From Bacteroidales bacterium (GTDB taxonomy: Bacteria; Bacteroidota; Bacteroidia; Bacteroidales; F082): 34,272 bases of DNA. The notes below the pieces were generated by a model, which worked only from the letters and a program-made list of their open reading frames with translations, had not been told where the DNA came from and made no database searches. Where the stretch lies: NCBI GenBank assembly GCA_017553625.1, contig JAFZKP010000004.1, positions 1 through 34,272 of the forward strand, written 5' to 3'. This document shows, one piece after another, positions 15,781-24,062 of the stretch (the stretch's first letter is position 1; each line of letters begins with the position of its first letter). The translations under genes and the position numbers were made by a program.

Positions 15781-17373
15781 ATGAAAAATACCATTAAAAC
15801 TTTAATCACTTTAGTGATAATCGCGATGACAATGAGCATTAACGCTCAGGTCAATGTTGACGAATACGAATTTGAAGGCGCGAACTGCACCAGCATCATG
15901 GTGGGCAAGGACGCCTCCACCGACGGCTCTGTGATGACATCGCACACCTGTGACAGCCGTTACCGCACCTGGATGCGCTGGGAGAAAGCCACCAACAACG
16001 AGAAAGGCGCGACGATGAAGGTCTACAAGGGCACCATGCACACCGCCGACCCATACGACAGCCGCGGGGTGAAGGAAGCAGGCGAGATTCCGCAGGCAGC
16101 GCACACCTTCGCCTACCTCAACACAGCTTATCCTTGCTTCAACGAGAAACAGCTTGCCATCGGTGAGACCACGTTCTCAGGTCCAGACACTCTCGTGAAC
16201 AATAACGGAATGTTCATGATTGAGGAACTCGAGCGCGTGGCTCTGCAGCGTTGTGACAACGCCCGCGAAGCCATAAGACTCATCGGCGAGCTCATCAAGG
16301 AATACGGATACGGCGACGGCGGCGAGGCAATAACCATCGCTGACACCAAAGAGGTGTGGCTGATGGAAATCATGGGCGAGGGCCCGAAGAAAATCGGCGG
16401 CATCTGGGCGGCGCAGAGAGTGCCTGACGGCGAAGTCAGCGTCTCTGCCAACATCCCGAGAATAAAATACTTGGACAGAGACAACAAAGACTATTTCATG
16501 TGCTCCGACAACGTCGAGAAGGTGGCGAAGAAATACGGCCTCTGGGACGGCAAGGAAGAGTTTATATGGTACAAGGCTTTTGCAAGCAGCTACTCCAACG
16601 GCAAGAACTTCCGCGAGCGTGAGTGGTTCATCTTCAACGAGCTGGCTCCGTCGTTGAACCTCGACAGAGACGCACAGGACATCCCGTTCTCAGTGAAGCC
16701 GGAAAACAAAGTCGACGTGCGCGACGTGATGAGGCTCCTCCGCAGCTACTACGAAGGCACCGACATGGACCTCACGCGCAACCTCAAAATCGTTGACCGT
16801 AACGGCGACACCATCATCTCCCCTACCGCCAACCCGTGGATGGGCGGCAACGAGCAGAAGGTTTACAATATGCTGAAACCCGGAACTATTGAATTCAAAC
16901 GCGGCGTGGCGATGTCGTGGTGTTCATATTCTTTCGTGGCGCAGCTCCGCGGCTGGATGCCTGACGAAATCGGCGGAATATGCTGGATGAGCGTAGAGAA
17001 CCCGGGACAAAGCCCGAGAATCCCTGTGTACAGCGGCAGCACCAAGATGCCTTCATGCTTCGACAGATGCGGTCACGACCATTTCGACGAGAGCACCGTC
17101 TTGTGGCGCTACAGAAAAGCCAACAAACTCGCACAAGTAAACTGGGGATTGTGCAAAGACTTGATGTACAGCAACATACAGCGTTATGAAGACAAGGCGA
17201 TGATTGAGATGCCAGAACTCGAGAAAAGAGTCGAAAGTCTTCTCAAAGAAGGCAAAAACGACGAGGCGGCGCAAGAACTGAACCGCTACACCGCCGACTT
17301 TGAGGCTGCAGCGGCAGAAACGTGGAAAGAGATGGAACACAAATTCTGGGAGAGATTCTGGACAGGATTCTAA
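15781..17373 (+). CDS. Secreted C69-family dipeptidase
   Basis: 530 residues with a signal peptide ending near INAQ. It belongs to the C69 (PepD) Ntn-hydrolase peptidases, which release dipeptides. The presumed nucleophile Cys36 lies in GANCTSIMVGKDASTDGSVM; in this family the N-terminal Cys is exposed by processing, here after a short propeptide. Other family blocks: FSGPDTLVNNNGMFMIEELE, ALQRCDNAREAIRLIGELI, GDGGEAITIADTKEVWLMEI and VSVSANIPRIKYLDRD. Length fits the usual 500-550. It is preceded by the hairpin composite and closed by a strong bidirectional terminator. It probably acts in the periplasm or outside the cell in peptide scavenging. Confidence 0.93.
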   Translation: MKNTIKTLITLVIIAMTMSINAQVNVDEYEFEGANCTSIMVGKDASTDGSVMTSHTCDSRYRTWMRWEKATNNEKGATMKVYKGTMHTADPYDSRGVKEAGEIPQAAHTFAYLNTAYPCFNEKQLAIGETTFSGPDTLVNNNGMFMIEELERVALQRCDNAREAIRLIGELIKEYGYGDGGEAITIADTKEVWLMEIMGEGPKKIGGIWAAQRVPDGEVSVSANIPRIKYLDRDNKDYFMCSDNVEKVAKKYGLWDGKEEFIWYKAFASSYSNGKNFREREWFIFNELAPSLNLDRDAQDIPFSVKPENKVDVRDVMRLLRSYYEGTDMDLTRNLKIVDRNGDTIISPTANPWMGGNEQKVYNMLKPGTIEFKRGVAMSWCSYSFVAQLRGWMPDEIGGICWMSVENPGQSPRIPVYSGSTKMPSCFDRCGHDHFDESTVLWRYRKANKLAQVNWGLCKDLMYSNIQRYEDKAMIEMPELEKRVESLLKEGKNDEAAQELNRYTADFEAAAAETWKEMEHKFWERFWTGF

Positions 17374-17386
17374 AGAAACCACATCA

Positions 17387-17427
17387 AAAAAAGAAAGGCT
17401 TTGATAAACTCAAAGCCTTTCTTTTTT
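17387..17427. terminator. Strong bidirectional intrinsic terminator
   Basis: Arms 17387-17403 and 17411-17427 form a perfect 17-bp stem with a 7-nt loop; the core is GAAAGGCTTTG / CAAAGCCTTTC, with A-run and T-run flanks on both strands. It serves the convergent dipeptidase gene and the minus-strand unknown gene, whose stop codon lies inside the right arm. Confidence 0.9.
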
Positions 17428-18697
17428 ATGGCAAAAACTTTTTCACCTGGTATATCAGGTCGGACACTTTCTTGAACAGCGAGAAGCCTTGCCTTGATTT
17501 CTCCTTCACGACATCAACGGCACCCTTCGCCTTGTCAATCATCGACGGCGACTGGTCCTCAAAAGCCTCATCGAGGTTATGCTCCCCGATTTTCCCTTCC
17601 ACATTATTCAAAAACTCCTCCAAATCCCAAGGCTTTGCCGCCGAAGTCTTTTTCGGTTTCATACCTTTCGAGATTCTCTCCATATATTCCTCGCCGTAAC
17701 GCGCATCGTAGTATTCTTTCAAGATATAGAAAGGCTTGTCCTGATCTGGGTTTTCCTCCCTCTTCGCATTTTGAATCTCCGTCCTTTTGCTAATGAAACT
17801 TTGCGGAAGCGGGTTGAAAGGCTTGCAGACAGGATAGACTTCCAACAGAAGATGCCCCACAATCTCCTGCGAATGAACCATCGTATACGCCTTTATCTCA
17901 TGAATGAACGACTGGTCGTGGATGATGTCCTTCAGCTTCAATCCGAAATAGTGAAGAAGCAGTTTCTCGTATTCCCAGATGACGCCTGGCATGATGTTTT
18001 TGTCCCTCTCGATAGCCTGTTTCCTCTTGTCGACATCGAAAATCATAGCCCACGGCTCCACGTTCATCGCGAAAGGACAATGTGCCATCTCCCACAAGTC
18101 CAGGTCGTCGAGGATGTTTTTGAAAATATGGTAAATCTGGTCGCGTTTCTTTATCTCGGGCGCATATTTCCATTCGATTTTCTTCTCCACGAACTCCCAC
18201 ACGTGCGCGTCGACTTTCCCGAACTTGTTCATCGAAGCCAGTTTGTCGTAAGCCTCGAGTTTCTCTTCAAGAACTTTTATTTCCAAGTCCTGGCTGATGG
18301 TGCATCTGTAGCATTCGAGTTGTGTCTCAATAACTTTTCTGGTTATTGAGCTCGCGTTGAAGTCGTCGAGTCCGCGCTCTATTTGCAGACGCAGGAAGTT
18401 GGGATATGTCATCCCCGGCTCTTCCGACAGCGCTATCAGTTCTTCGACGCCTTTTATCAGCTCCTCTGGATTGTTGTCGACCATGATTCTCTTGCGGTCC
18501 GCCTCGGAAGCCTCTGTCAAGAGTTTCTCAAAGCCATCGCGCATCGCCTTCACGCTGTCGTGCAAAGTCTTGACATACATCTTCATGAGAGTGTCGTCGT
18601 CATAAATGGCGCCGCCATTGTTGGCGTTTTCAGCTATTTCGGTAAGCGCGCGCGTATATGCGTCGGAGATTCTCACCGCGATGTTCTCGTCGTTCAT
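17426..18697 (-). CDS. Hypothetical cytoplasmic protein (main frame of a frameshifted gene)
   Basis: 423 residues from the ATG at 18697, but the natural reading frame extends upstream: residues before that ATG read LYNRLLELIETSPDANTLYA without a start, and the true start appears to be at 18870 in another frame (next entry). The protein is almost all helix, acidic, and has no signal or membrane segment. It has no recognisable catalytic motif. The most conserved-looking stretches are AHCPFAMNVEPWAMIFDVDK and IKAYTMVHSQEIVGHLLLEV, and the C terminus is an amphipathic basic tail. It forms a unit with the upstream 229-residue unknown gene. I do not recognise the family. Confidence 0.7.
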   Translation of the reverse strand: MNDENIAVRISDAYTRALTEIAENANNGGAIYDDDTLMKMYVKTLHDSVKAMRDGFEKLLTEASEADRKRIMVDNNPEELIKGVEELIALSEEPGMTYPNFLRLQIERGLDDFNASSITRKVIETQLECYRCTISQDLEIKVLEEKLEAYDKLASMNKFGKVDAHVWEFVEKKIEWKYAPEIKKRDQIYHIFKNILDDLDLWEMAHCPFAMNVEPWAMIFDVDKRKQAIERDKNIMPGVIWEYEKLLLHYFGLKLKDIIHDQSFIHEIKAYTMVHSQEIVGHLLLEVYPVCKPFNPLPQSFISKRTEIQNAKREENPDQDKPFYILKEYYDARYGEEYMERISKGMKPKKTSAAKPWDLEEFLNNVEGKIGEHNLDEAFEDQSPSMIDKAKGAVDVVKEKSRQGFSLFKKVSDLIYQVKKFLP

Positions 18698-18870
18698 CTT
18701 CGCATAGAGCGTATTGGCATCGGGCGATGTCTCGATAAGCTCCAGAAGCCTGTTGTATAATATTTCTCCGCCTCATCGTAATATTTTCCGGTGATATTAC
18801 GGTTTTTCATGTCATCAAGGATATTCTTATAGCCTTGCTTGATTGATTCGGCAATTTGTTTTTCCACCAT
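18694..18870 (-). pseudogene. 5' part of the same hypothetical gene, separated by a frameshift
   Basis: An ATG at 18870 with a strong Shine-Dalgarno (GGAGG at 18882-18878) opens a frame that begins convincingly (MVEKQIAESIKQGYKNILDD, then YYDEAEKYY) but turns into an Arg-rich unlikely tail and stops at 18694. From about 18760 the neighbouring frame continues the pattern (YNRLLELIETSPDA) and runs into the main frame. One missing base near 18760 would join them into one protein of about 480 residues. The break may be a real mutation, programmed frameshifting or an assembly error. Confidence 0.6.
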
Positions 18871-18884
18871 AGCTGTTCCTCCTT

Positions 18885-19574
18885 TTATCCTTTGATGTTG
18901 ATGATTTCCTTGTATTTTTTCAGCTGCTTCTCAATGTCCTCGTCGCTGTAAGGCATGAGGCGGCGGTATCTGTTTTCCTTTGCCAGATTAGGGTCGATGC
19001 GTCTTCCTTTTGACCAGGCCTTGAGATATTTCTCGTTTTTTTCGTTGCGTTCCTGCATCTCCTTTTTGATGTCGGAGACGAATTTCTGCATGTAGTACTT
19101 GTATTTTCCAGGCACCGCGGCGTTGGTGTAGACATCGATTTCGTCGAGATGTTTCCATTCGTCGAGAAGAGCCTTTCCGCTTGCCTCGTCGTAATAAATC
19201 TCGTTGTTGCTCTGGTTTGTCACCTCGGTAATCTTAGACCCCATATCGATGACCGACGAGTTTGAGAGTCCTGTTTTAGGATATTTTTCGATCTCGGCGA
19301 GAATCTTATCGGCACATTTCTTGCGCACCGGGTCCTCGACCTCTTTATAGTATTCGCTTTCCATCTCGTACTGGTCTTGCCAGGCAGCGAAGGCACAGTC
19401 GATGTTGAGCGAGCCCAGGTTGTCCTTGATTTCCTCGAAAGTGTCGTATTTGTACATCAGATCCCTGAGATTCGATTCAGCCTCGAACGAATGCTTCTTC
19501 TTGGGATTGTTGGCGTATCGTTCAACCCTTGCGTCGTAATACGCACGATACTCTTCCATTCTTTTGTCAGCCAT
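18885..19574 (-). CDS. Hypothetical cytoplasmic protein, partner of the frameshifted gene
   Basis: 229 residues, highly charged, helical, Tyr- and Lys-rich, with no signal peptide or transmembrane helix. Features: MEEYRAYYDARVERYANNPK at the N terminus, CAFAAWQDQYEMESEYYKEV in the middle, a less charged segment (GLSNSSVIDMGSKITEVTNQ) and a basic helical C terminus. No catalytic motif and no family that I recognise. It is first of a two-gene minus-strand unit, with 14 nt to the next start, and has a TATATTTG box at 19611-19604. The two proteins probably work together, but nothing here tells in what process. Confidence 0.75.
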   Translation of the reverse strand: MADKRMEEYRAYYDARVERYANNPKKKHSFEAESNLRDLMYKYDTFEEIKDNLGSLNIDCAFAAWQDQYEMESEYYKEVEDPVRKKCADKILAEIEKYPKTGLSNSSVIDMGSKITEVTNQSNNEIYYDEASGKALLDEWKHLDEIDVYTNAAVPGKYKYYMQKFVSDIKKEMQERNEKNEKYLKAWSKGRRIDPNLAKENRYRRLMPYSDEDIEKQLKKYKEIINIKG

Positions 19575-19603
19575 AATTACAGATTTAGTTGTTTGAATGA
19601 CTG

Positions 19604-19611
19604 CAAATATA
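19604..19611 (-). promoter_or_regulatory. Bacteroidota-type -7 promoter box (TATATTTG)
   Basis: TATATTTG on the minus strand, 29 bp upstream of the ATG at 19574. It matches TAnnTTTG and would drive the two unknown genes to its left. Confidence 0.6.
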
Positions 19612-19666
19612 CGATTTTTTTCACAGACATGAAAAAACCACAGGATTTTTATAAAACGTGAAGTCG

Positions 19667-19757
19667 TCAGACCTTTGCGATAATCACCATGATGTTATTG
19701 ACAAACATGTTGACGATGACGTAGTCGGAGCGAAGAAAGCGAAGTTGATCATTTTCT
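19667..19757 (-). pseudogene. Possible C-terminal gene remnant
   Basis: A short minus-strand open stretch reads LRSDYVIVNMFVNNIMVIIA then KV and a TGA at 19667. Codon choice (ATC, GTC, AAC) is like that of real genes here, and the peptide looks like a hydrophobic C-terminal helix. It has no start codon and is cut off at its upstream end by the tandem repeat array. I cannot name a source; LRxDYxIVN recalls an internal part of MarC proteins, one of which is encoded at 24398, but the match is too short to claim. The rest of 19575-19757 shows nothing but the promoter box at 19604. Confidence 0.25.
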
Positions 19758-19880
19758 TCAGTTAGTCAGTTGTTCAGTTAATCAGTTAATCAGTTGTTCA
19801 GTTAATCAGTTGTTCAGTTAATCAGTTGTTCAGTTGTTCAGTTAAACTGATTAACTGGCTAACTGACTAACTGACTAACT
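19758..19880. repeat. Tandem 8-bp repeat array with inverted tail
   Basis: Eleven consecutive units of TCAGTTNN (NN is AG, GT or AA) run from 19758 to 19845. They are followed by reverse-complement units (AACTGATT, AACTGGCT, AACTGACT twice) up to about 19880. The last part can fold back on the first as one long imperfect hairpin. It starts 4 bp from the stop of the CoA-transferase gene and could act as its terminator. Perfect 8-bp repeats are prone to slippage, so copy number may vary between strains. Confidence 0.85.
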
Positions 19881-19883
19881 ATT

Positions 19884-21197
19884 TTACATGTTTCTGCAAA
19901 TGTAATGATAGTGCGGGCCGAAGCGTTTGAATGCGGCTTCATCAAGTTCCTCCTGATATTTCGGGTGGGCTACTGAGATGATGAGCCGTGCGCGTTCCTG
20001 CAGCGAGCGTCCGTAGAGGTTCACTGCGCCGTATTCTGTGATAAACCAATGGATATGGTTGCGTGTGGTGACAGCGCCGGAGCCCAAATCGAGAGCAGGC
20101 ACGATCTTGTTGATACCTTTTTTGGTTGTCGAAGGCATCGCGATGATTGCCTTTCCGCCTTGAGCGCGCGACGAGCCGTAGACGTAGTCGATTTGACCGC
20201 CCACGCCAGAGTAAATCTTGTCGCCAAGCGAATCGGCACACACCTGTCCCGAAAGGTCAATCTGGATTGCCGAGTTGATGGATGTCATCTTAGGCTGCTG
20301 CGCGATGATGAACGGGTCGTTGGTGTATTCCACATCTTTCAGCAAAACCTCGTGGTTGCCGTCGATAAAATCATAAATCTTCTTTGAGCCCATCACGAAA
20401 GTGGAGACTATCTTACCTTTGTCGAGCTTTTTGTTGTCGCCAGTGATGACACCTTTTTTCACCAATGGAAGAATGCCGTCGGAGAACATCTCGGTATGGA
20501 TACCGATGTTTTTATGGTTGTGGAGGCACGACAGGATGGCGTTCGGGATGCTGCCGATACCCATCTGGAGGCAGGCTCCGTCTTCGATGAGCTCAGCGCA
20601 ATAACGCCCGATGGTCTTCTCAACTTGGTTAGGTTCAGGCATCTCAACAGCTAGCAAAGGCGTGTCATCCTCTACAAAGACATTAATGCGACTAATGTGA
20701 ACCAGCGCATCGCCAAAAGTGCGCGGCACGTGTTTGTTGACCACCGCGATGACGAACTCGGCGCTCTCCATCGCCGCCAAGGTCGCGTCGACGGAAGAAC
20801 CTAACGACACATAGCCGAACTTGTCGGGCGGACACACCTGAATCATAGCGACGTTGCATTTGATATATTTCTCGCGATATAGTTTAGAGGTCTCGCCAAG
20901 AAACACCGGGATATAATCTGCCAGACCTTTCTGCACGCTCTCGCGGACGTTGGCGCCGACGAAAAAGGCGTTGTGCTGGAAGATTCCCTCAAACTCCGGG
21001 TTGACGTATGGAGCGGCGCCCTCGGTGTGAAGGTGATGGATATAAACGTTTTTCAACTCTCCCGCCCTGCCGCGGTCGCATAGGGCTTTCACAAGGCATT
21101 GCGGCACACTCGACACCGAGCTGATGTGAACGTGGTCGCCCGATTTTATGACTTTCACGGCATCAGCAGCTGAAACCGCCTGATATTGTTTTCTCAT
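19884..21197 (-). CDS. Acetyl-CoA hydrolase/transferase family protein (CoA-transferase)
   Basis: 437 residues of the class I CoA-transferase group that includes 4-hydroxybutyrate, butyryl- and propionyl/succinyl-CoA:acetate CoA-transferases. The enzyme moves CoA between carboxylic acids through a glutamyl-CoA thioester. The presumed catalytic residue is Glu236 in NIGIHTEMFSDGILP. Other family blocks are LQMGIGSIPNAIL, SGVGGQIDYVYGSSRAQGGK and WFITEYGAVNLYGRSLQERA. The protein is cytoplasmic and complete. The acyl substrate cannot be read from sequence. It starts 13 nt after the T9SS-exported protein gene, with no promoter or clear terminator between them, so it is probably in the cobalamin-riboswitch transcript. 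Confidence 0.9.
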   Translation of the reverse strand: MRKQYQAVSAADAVKVIKSGDHVHISSVSSVPQCLVKALCDRGRAGELKNVYIHHLHTEGAAPYVNPEFEGIFQHNAFFVGANVRESVQKGLADYIPVFLGETSKLYREKYIKCNVAMIQVCPPDKFGYVSLGSSVDATLAAMESAEFVIAVVNKHVPRTFGDALVHISRINVFVEDDTPLLAVEMPEPNQVEKTIGRYCAELIEDGACLQMGIGSIPNAILSCLHNHKNIGIHTEMFSDGILPLVKKGVITGDNKKLDKGKIVSTFVMGSKKIYDFIDGNHEVLLKDVEYTNDPFIIAQQPKMTSINSAIQIDLSGQVCADSLGDKIYSGVGGQIDYVYGSSRAQGGKAIIAMPSTTKKGINKIVPALDLGSGAVTTRNHIHWFITEYGAVNLYGRSLQERARLIISVAHPKYQEELDEAAFKRFGPHYHYICRNM

Positions 21198-21210
21198 GAT
21201 GAATAATCAA

Positions 21211-23880
21211 TTATTTAATGATTAAACGTTCTGTAAAGACGCAAGATTTTGCGTCTCGGACATCACAATTGACGTGAATAATATACAGTCCAGGATTCAA
21301 TTCGCCAACGTTGATTTCCGTTTCGGTTGATGACAGAACCTTGCAACCCGTAACGTCATAGATTTCAATGCGTTGTTGAGACACAAAATTTTGCGTCTCT
21401 ATGGGCAAATGATGATTTGCCCCTACGTAAATAACATCTGTGGCAGGATTCGGATAAACCGAAATTGTCACATCGCCATTTTCTGCAATGCCGTCCGGCA
21501 CGAAATTCATCGTGACATTGATTTCAAAATCAACATGTTGGCCATCACTTATGGCACGCAAAACCAATTCCGCCACCGCCTGCTCATTTGAGACACGTGT
21601 CAAAACCAACGTCTTCTCGTTGATTTCAGCCGTCAACTCCTCTTCATTTGAATTGGAGACGATGCTGTATTCTATCAACTCGTCGTCATCGTCAGGGTCG
21701 GATGCCACGCCGTCGAGGTTGATTTCAATTGTCTGCGGGAACTCATTGAAAACCACGTCTTCCACTGGATTTGCAATGAATGGCGGCTCATCTTGAGGCG
21801 GAGTCGGAGGTGTCGGAGCGGTTCCGTTAAAGTCGTCGATGCAGAAATATGACGGTGTAAGCATGCCGTATGCGTTACTCTTTGTCGATGACAGGCTGAA
21901 CGAAATGGTATGAACGGCACCGAGCGGACTGAGGTCGAACCATTCCCATGTGTCGATGACGTAATCTTCATCGTTGTTGTCAAAACGATAATCCGCGAGA
22001 TAGAAATCGAGTGTTCCAACGACCTGACCGCTTGCGTTCTTGCCTGTAGCGGTAAGCTTGAACCAGTCTGGGTCGTTGCCTGTGGTGCCGCCGAATGGTG
22101 TTGCGGTAGCGTCACCATTGACGACGCTCTGATAAGCCCACAGATTGTTGGTGACATAGCATCCAGTTATGGCATGTGCCTGACCGTCAGAGGCATAGAC
22201 ATCGGTCTGTGCGCCGTATGTATAAGCAACACCGTATTGTGCCGAGCCGTTGTAACCGCTGGCAGTCACCGCGGTGTATTGTGCATCCAGACCCGTCTGT
22301 GTCAAATCGGTGTGGTTTGAAGCGGTGAAGCCTCCCCAGAAATATGAAGAGTAGTAATTTGTGAAAATCCAGCCACCGCTGAACATCTCGTTTTCGCCTT
22401 CCTCGCCAGTCCAATAGCCGTTTGAACCAAGAGTGACATCATCGAAAGAGGCAGTTCCGACAGTCGTTGTACCACCGCCATCGTCAAACTCATCAGCTCC
22501 AGCACATGGTGCTGTTGTTGAACGGTTCTGCTCGTCGATGTCTTTCGGAACGTATGAAAGCGGATGTGAGACCGTCAATCCTGTGGCGCTTGTGACGTGC
22601 AAGTCGTTAGTTCCCACGAAGTTAGGCGTGCAGAGTGCTGAATGTGAGTCGAAACCGGAGGCTGTTGTCCAGTCGCTCAAAGTGGCGCAGTTTGTGGAAG
22701 CGAAATACCCAATATTGCTTCCAGAAAACTGGATGCGGTTGTAGTCGCTCATGCGGCTTTCGACGTTGTTGTTGAAGCGGAAAACATAGCCGTTTGATGA
22801 AGTGTTTACAAGCAAATTGTTGTAAAAATTGAAGTTCGTTCCGTTTTTCTGTACGAAAATGTTTCCATTGTTGCCAGTTCCGCTGCATTTGATGGTGTTA
22901 TGCGCGAAATCGACGTAAGCGCAGTCGTTGTAGTCAATGGAGAAAGCATAACTGTTGCTGCTCGCGTTGGAGTTCAAATTGATGATGTTGTTTCTGATAA
23001 TCACATGATTGTCGGCTGTTCCGACGCAAGGACGAATTGCAAAAACAGTGACATAATTCGAAGCACGCGTCACGTTCATCACGTTTTTCTCAAAAACAGC
23101 GCCGTTGTAGCATTGGAAGACGTCAATAGCCCTGTAATCCGTCTTGAAATCGTTGGCGTTCACGATGGTGTTGCCACGAATGATAATATTATGGTAAAAA
23201 GTAGGGTAAATCGACTTGAACTGCTGGTTTTCAAAGTAGCAGTTTTCGATGAGCAGACCTTCGTTGAACTGGCTCATGTTCTTACCCTGGACGTAAAGCG
23301 CGATGCAGCCGTTGATGAACTGGCATCCGACGAACTGTGTGTCGTGGTTGATGATGCCGTCGCCGTTGTACATGTGGACAAGGTTTTTCTCGTTTGCTGT
23401 TGAGCTTGAATTCACTTCCACGCCTACAAAACGCACGTTATCGAAGCGGTTGTAGTCGCACTGGCTGTTGAATCTCAGCAGCTGTGCATTGCTGCCTGTC
23501 GATGTCGTGGTCAGCGTCATGTTTTCGAAAGTGACGTAGTCGGCGCCGTTGAGTTTTACGGTGGCGTTGTCAGTGTAGCCAGCGCTGCTTGTGATGACGA
23601 CTTGTTGGTTGTCGGCACCCATACCTCTGAAAATCACGCGGTTGGTGGCTGATGCGCCATTGATTTGGTTGATTGTCACATATTCTTCATACGTCCCAGG
23701 GGCGATTTCAAAAATCACCTGTCCCGACACGCCTGCCGACAAGGCCGATGCTGCCGCGCTGAGCGAGGTGTAGCTTGGGTTTTGAGAAGAATTGCTGTTG
23801 ATGGTGTAAGTGCCGGACAATTGGGCATTCACGATTGTCGCAAAGAGAAGCGACAGTGCTAAAAAGAAACACTTTTTCAT
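21211..23880 (-). CDS. T9SS-exported protein with beta-helix, DUF4465 and Ig-like domains, under a cobalamin riboswitch
   Basis: 889 residues. Signal peptide ends near IVNAQ. Residues about 30-440 are a right-handed parallel beta-helix (FENMTLTTTSTGSNAQLLRF, RFDNVRFVGVEV, LIENCYFENQQFKSIYPTFY). Residues about 480-685 match DUF4465 (FDDVTLGSNGYWTGEEGENE, FSGGWIFTNYYSSYFWGGFT, ending YFCIDDFNG). A cadherin/Ig-like domain with DPDDDDELIEYSI follows at about 700-795, then a T9SS type A sorting domain (VYPNPATDVIYV to the terminal TERLIIK). The product should be exported through the outer membrane and attached to or released from the cell surface. The sorting domain contains palindrome-encoded inserts. 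Expression should rise when B12 is scarce. DUF4465 proteins are, to my recollection, recurrently near B12 genes in Bacteroidota, so corrinoid capture is a reasonable but unproven role. Confidence 0.88.
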   Translation of the reverse strand: MKKCFFLALSLLFATIVNAQLSGTYTINSNSSQNPSYTSLSAAASALSAGVSGQVIFEIAPGTYEEYVTINQINGASATNRVIFRGMGADNQQVVITSSAGYTDNATVKLNGADYVTFENMTLTTTSTGSNAQLLRFNSQCDYNRFDNVRFVGVEVNSSSTANEKNLVHMYNGDGIINHDTQFVGCQFINGCIALYVQGKNMSQFNEGLLIENCYFENQQFKSIYPTFYHNIIIRGNTIVNANDFKTDYRAIDVFQCYNGAVFEKNVMNVTRASNYVTVFAIRPCVGTADNHVIIRNNIINLNSNASSNSYAFSIDYNDCAYVDFAHNTIKCSGTGNNGNIFVQKNGTNFNFYNNLLVNTSSNGYVFRFNNNVESRMSDYNRIQFSGSNIGYFASTNCATLSDWTTASGFDSHSALCTPNFVGTNDLHVTSATGLTVSHPLSYVPKDIDEQNRSTTAPCAGADEFDDGGGTTTVGTASFDDVTLGSNGYWTGEEGENEMFSGGWIFTNYYSSYFWGGFTASNHTDLTQTGLDAQYTAVTASGYNGSAQYGVAYTYGAQTDVYASDGQAHAITGCYVTNNLWAYQSVVNGDATATPFGGTTGNDPDWFKLTATGKNASGQVVGTLDFYLADYRFDNNDEDYVIDTWEWFDLSPLGAVHTISFSLSSTKSNAYGMLTPSYFCIDDFNGTAPTPPTPPQDEPPFIANPVEDVVFNEFPQTIEINLDGVASDPDDDDELIEYSIVSNSNEEELTAEINEKTLVLTRVSNEQAVAELVLRAISDGQHVDFEINVTMNFVPDGIAENGDVTISVYPNPATDVIYVGANHHLPIETQNFVSQQRIEIYDVTGCKVLSSTETEINVGELNPGLYIIHVNCDVRDAKSCVFTERLIIK
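21237..21256. repeat. Palindrome inside the T9SS sorting domain, near the C terminus
   Basis: AGACGCAA (21237-21244) and TTGCGTCT (21249-21256) form 8-bp arms. It lies at about residues 875-882 and encodes part of CDVRDAKSCVF, which interrupts the usual sorting-domain ending (...IIHVN, then TERLIIK). Its GAGACGCAAAA-type sequence is the same family as the palindrome at 21378. Confidence 0.7.
21378..21422. repeat. Two adjacent palindromes inside the T9SS sorting domain
   Basis: At 21378-21399, GAGAC and CAAAA arms pair with TTTTG and GTCTC with one mismatch. At 21403-21422, GGGCAAAT-GATG-ATTTGCCC is a perfect 8-bp stem. Together they encode residues about 820-835, roughly GANHHLPIETQNFVSQQ, between YPNPATDVIYV and IEIYDVTG, where most sorting domains have a much shorter loop. 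Confidence 0.7.
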
Positions 23881-23923
23881 TTTAATTTAATTTTAATCCC
23901 GAAATAAATTTAACTATGTTGCT

Positions 23924-24054
23924 TGGCAAGGTCTTCTGACTCGCCCGAGTCTGCCGCCTTCCCATCTTTCGACAGTGGCTTGATTGACAGACCTTTACGC
24001 CGGGCTTACAGCAGCGGGTACTGTTGCCGATTTCCACGGCATTCCCTTTTCCAA
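23924..24054 (-). promoter_or_regulatory. Cobalamin riboswitch
   Basis: Read on the minus strand this stretch has the hallmarks of the AdoCbl/B12 riboswitch class in the right order: GGGAATGCCGTGGAAATCGG, CCGCTGCTGTAAGC, GCCACTGT (23979-23972), GGGAAGGC, and the 3' closing GTCAGAAGACCTTGCC (23939-23924). It starts within a few bases of the predicted transcription start and ends about 44 nt before the ATG of the T9SS/DUF4465 gene at 23880. Such riboswitches normally lower expression when B12 is plentiful. I do not see a clear terminator hairpin, so control of translation is more likely. Confidence 0.93.
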
Positions 24055-24062
24055 AGCGGCTG

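Noticed and set aside
17579-18349. 256-codon plus-strand ORF opposite the unknown 423-residue protein
   Set aside because: Antisense shadow; the minus-strand protein has the more natural composition, a terminator at its end and a good unit structure.
19758-19880. CRISPR array
   Set aside because: Units are 8 bp and contiguous with no spacers, and there are no cas genes.
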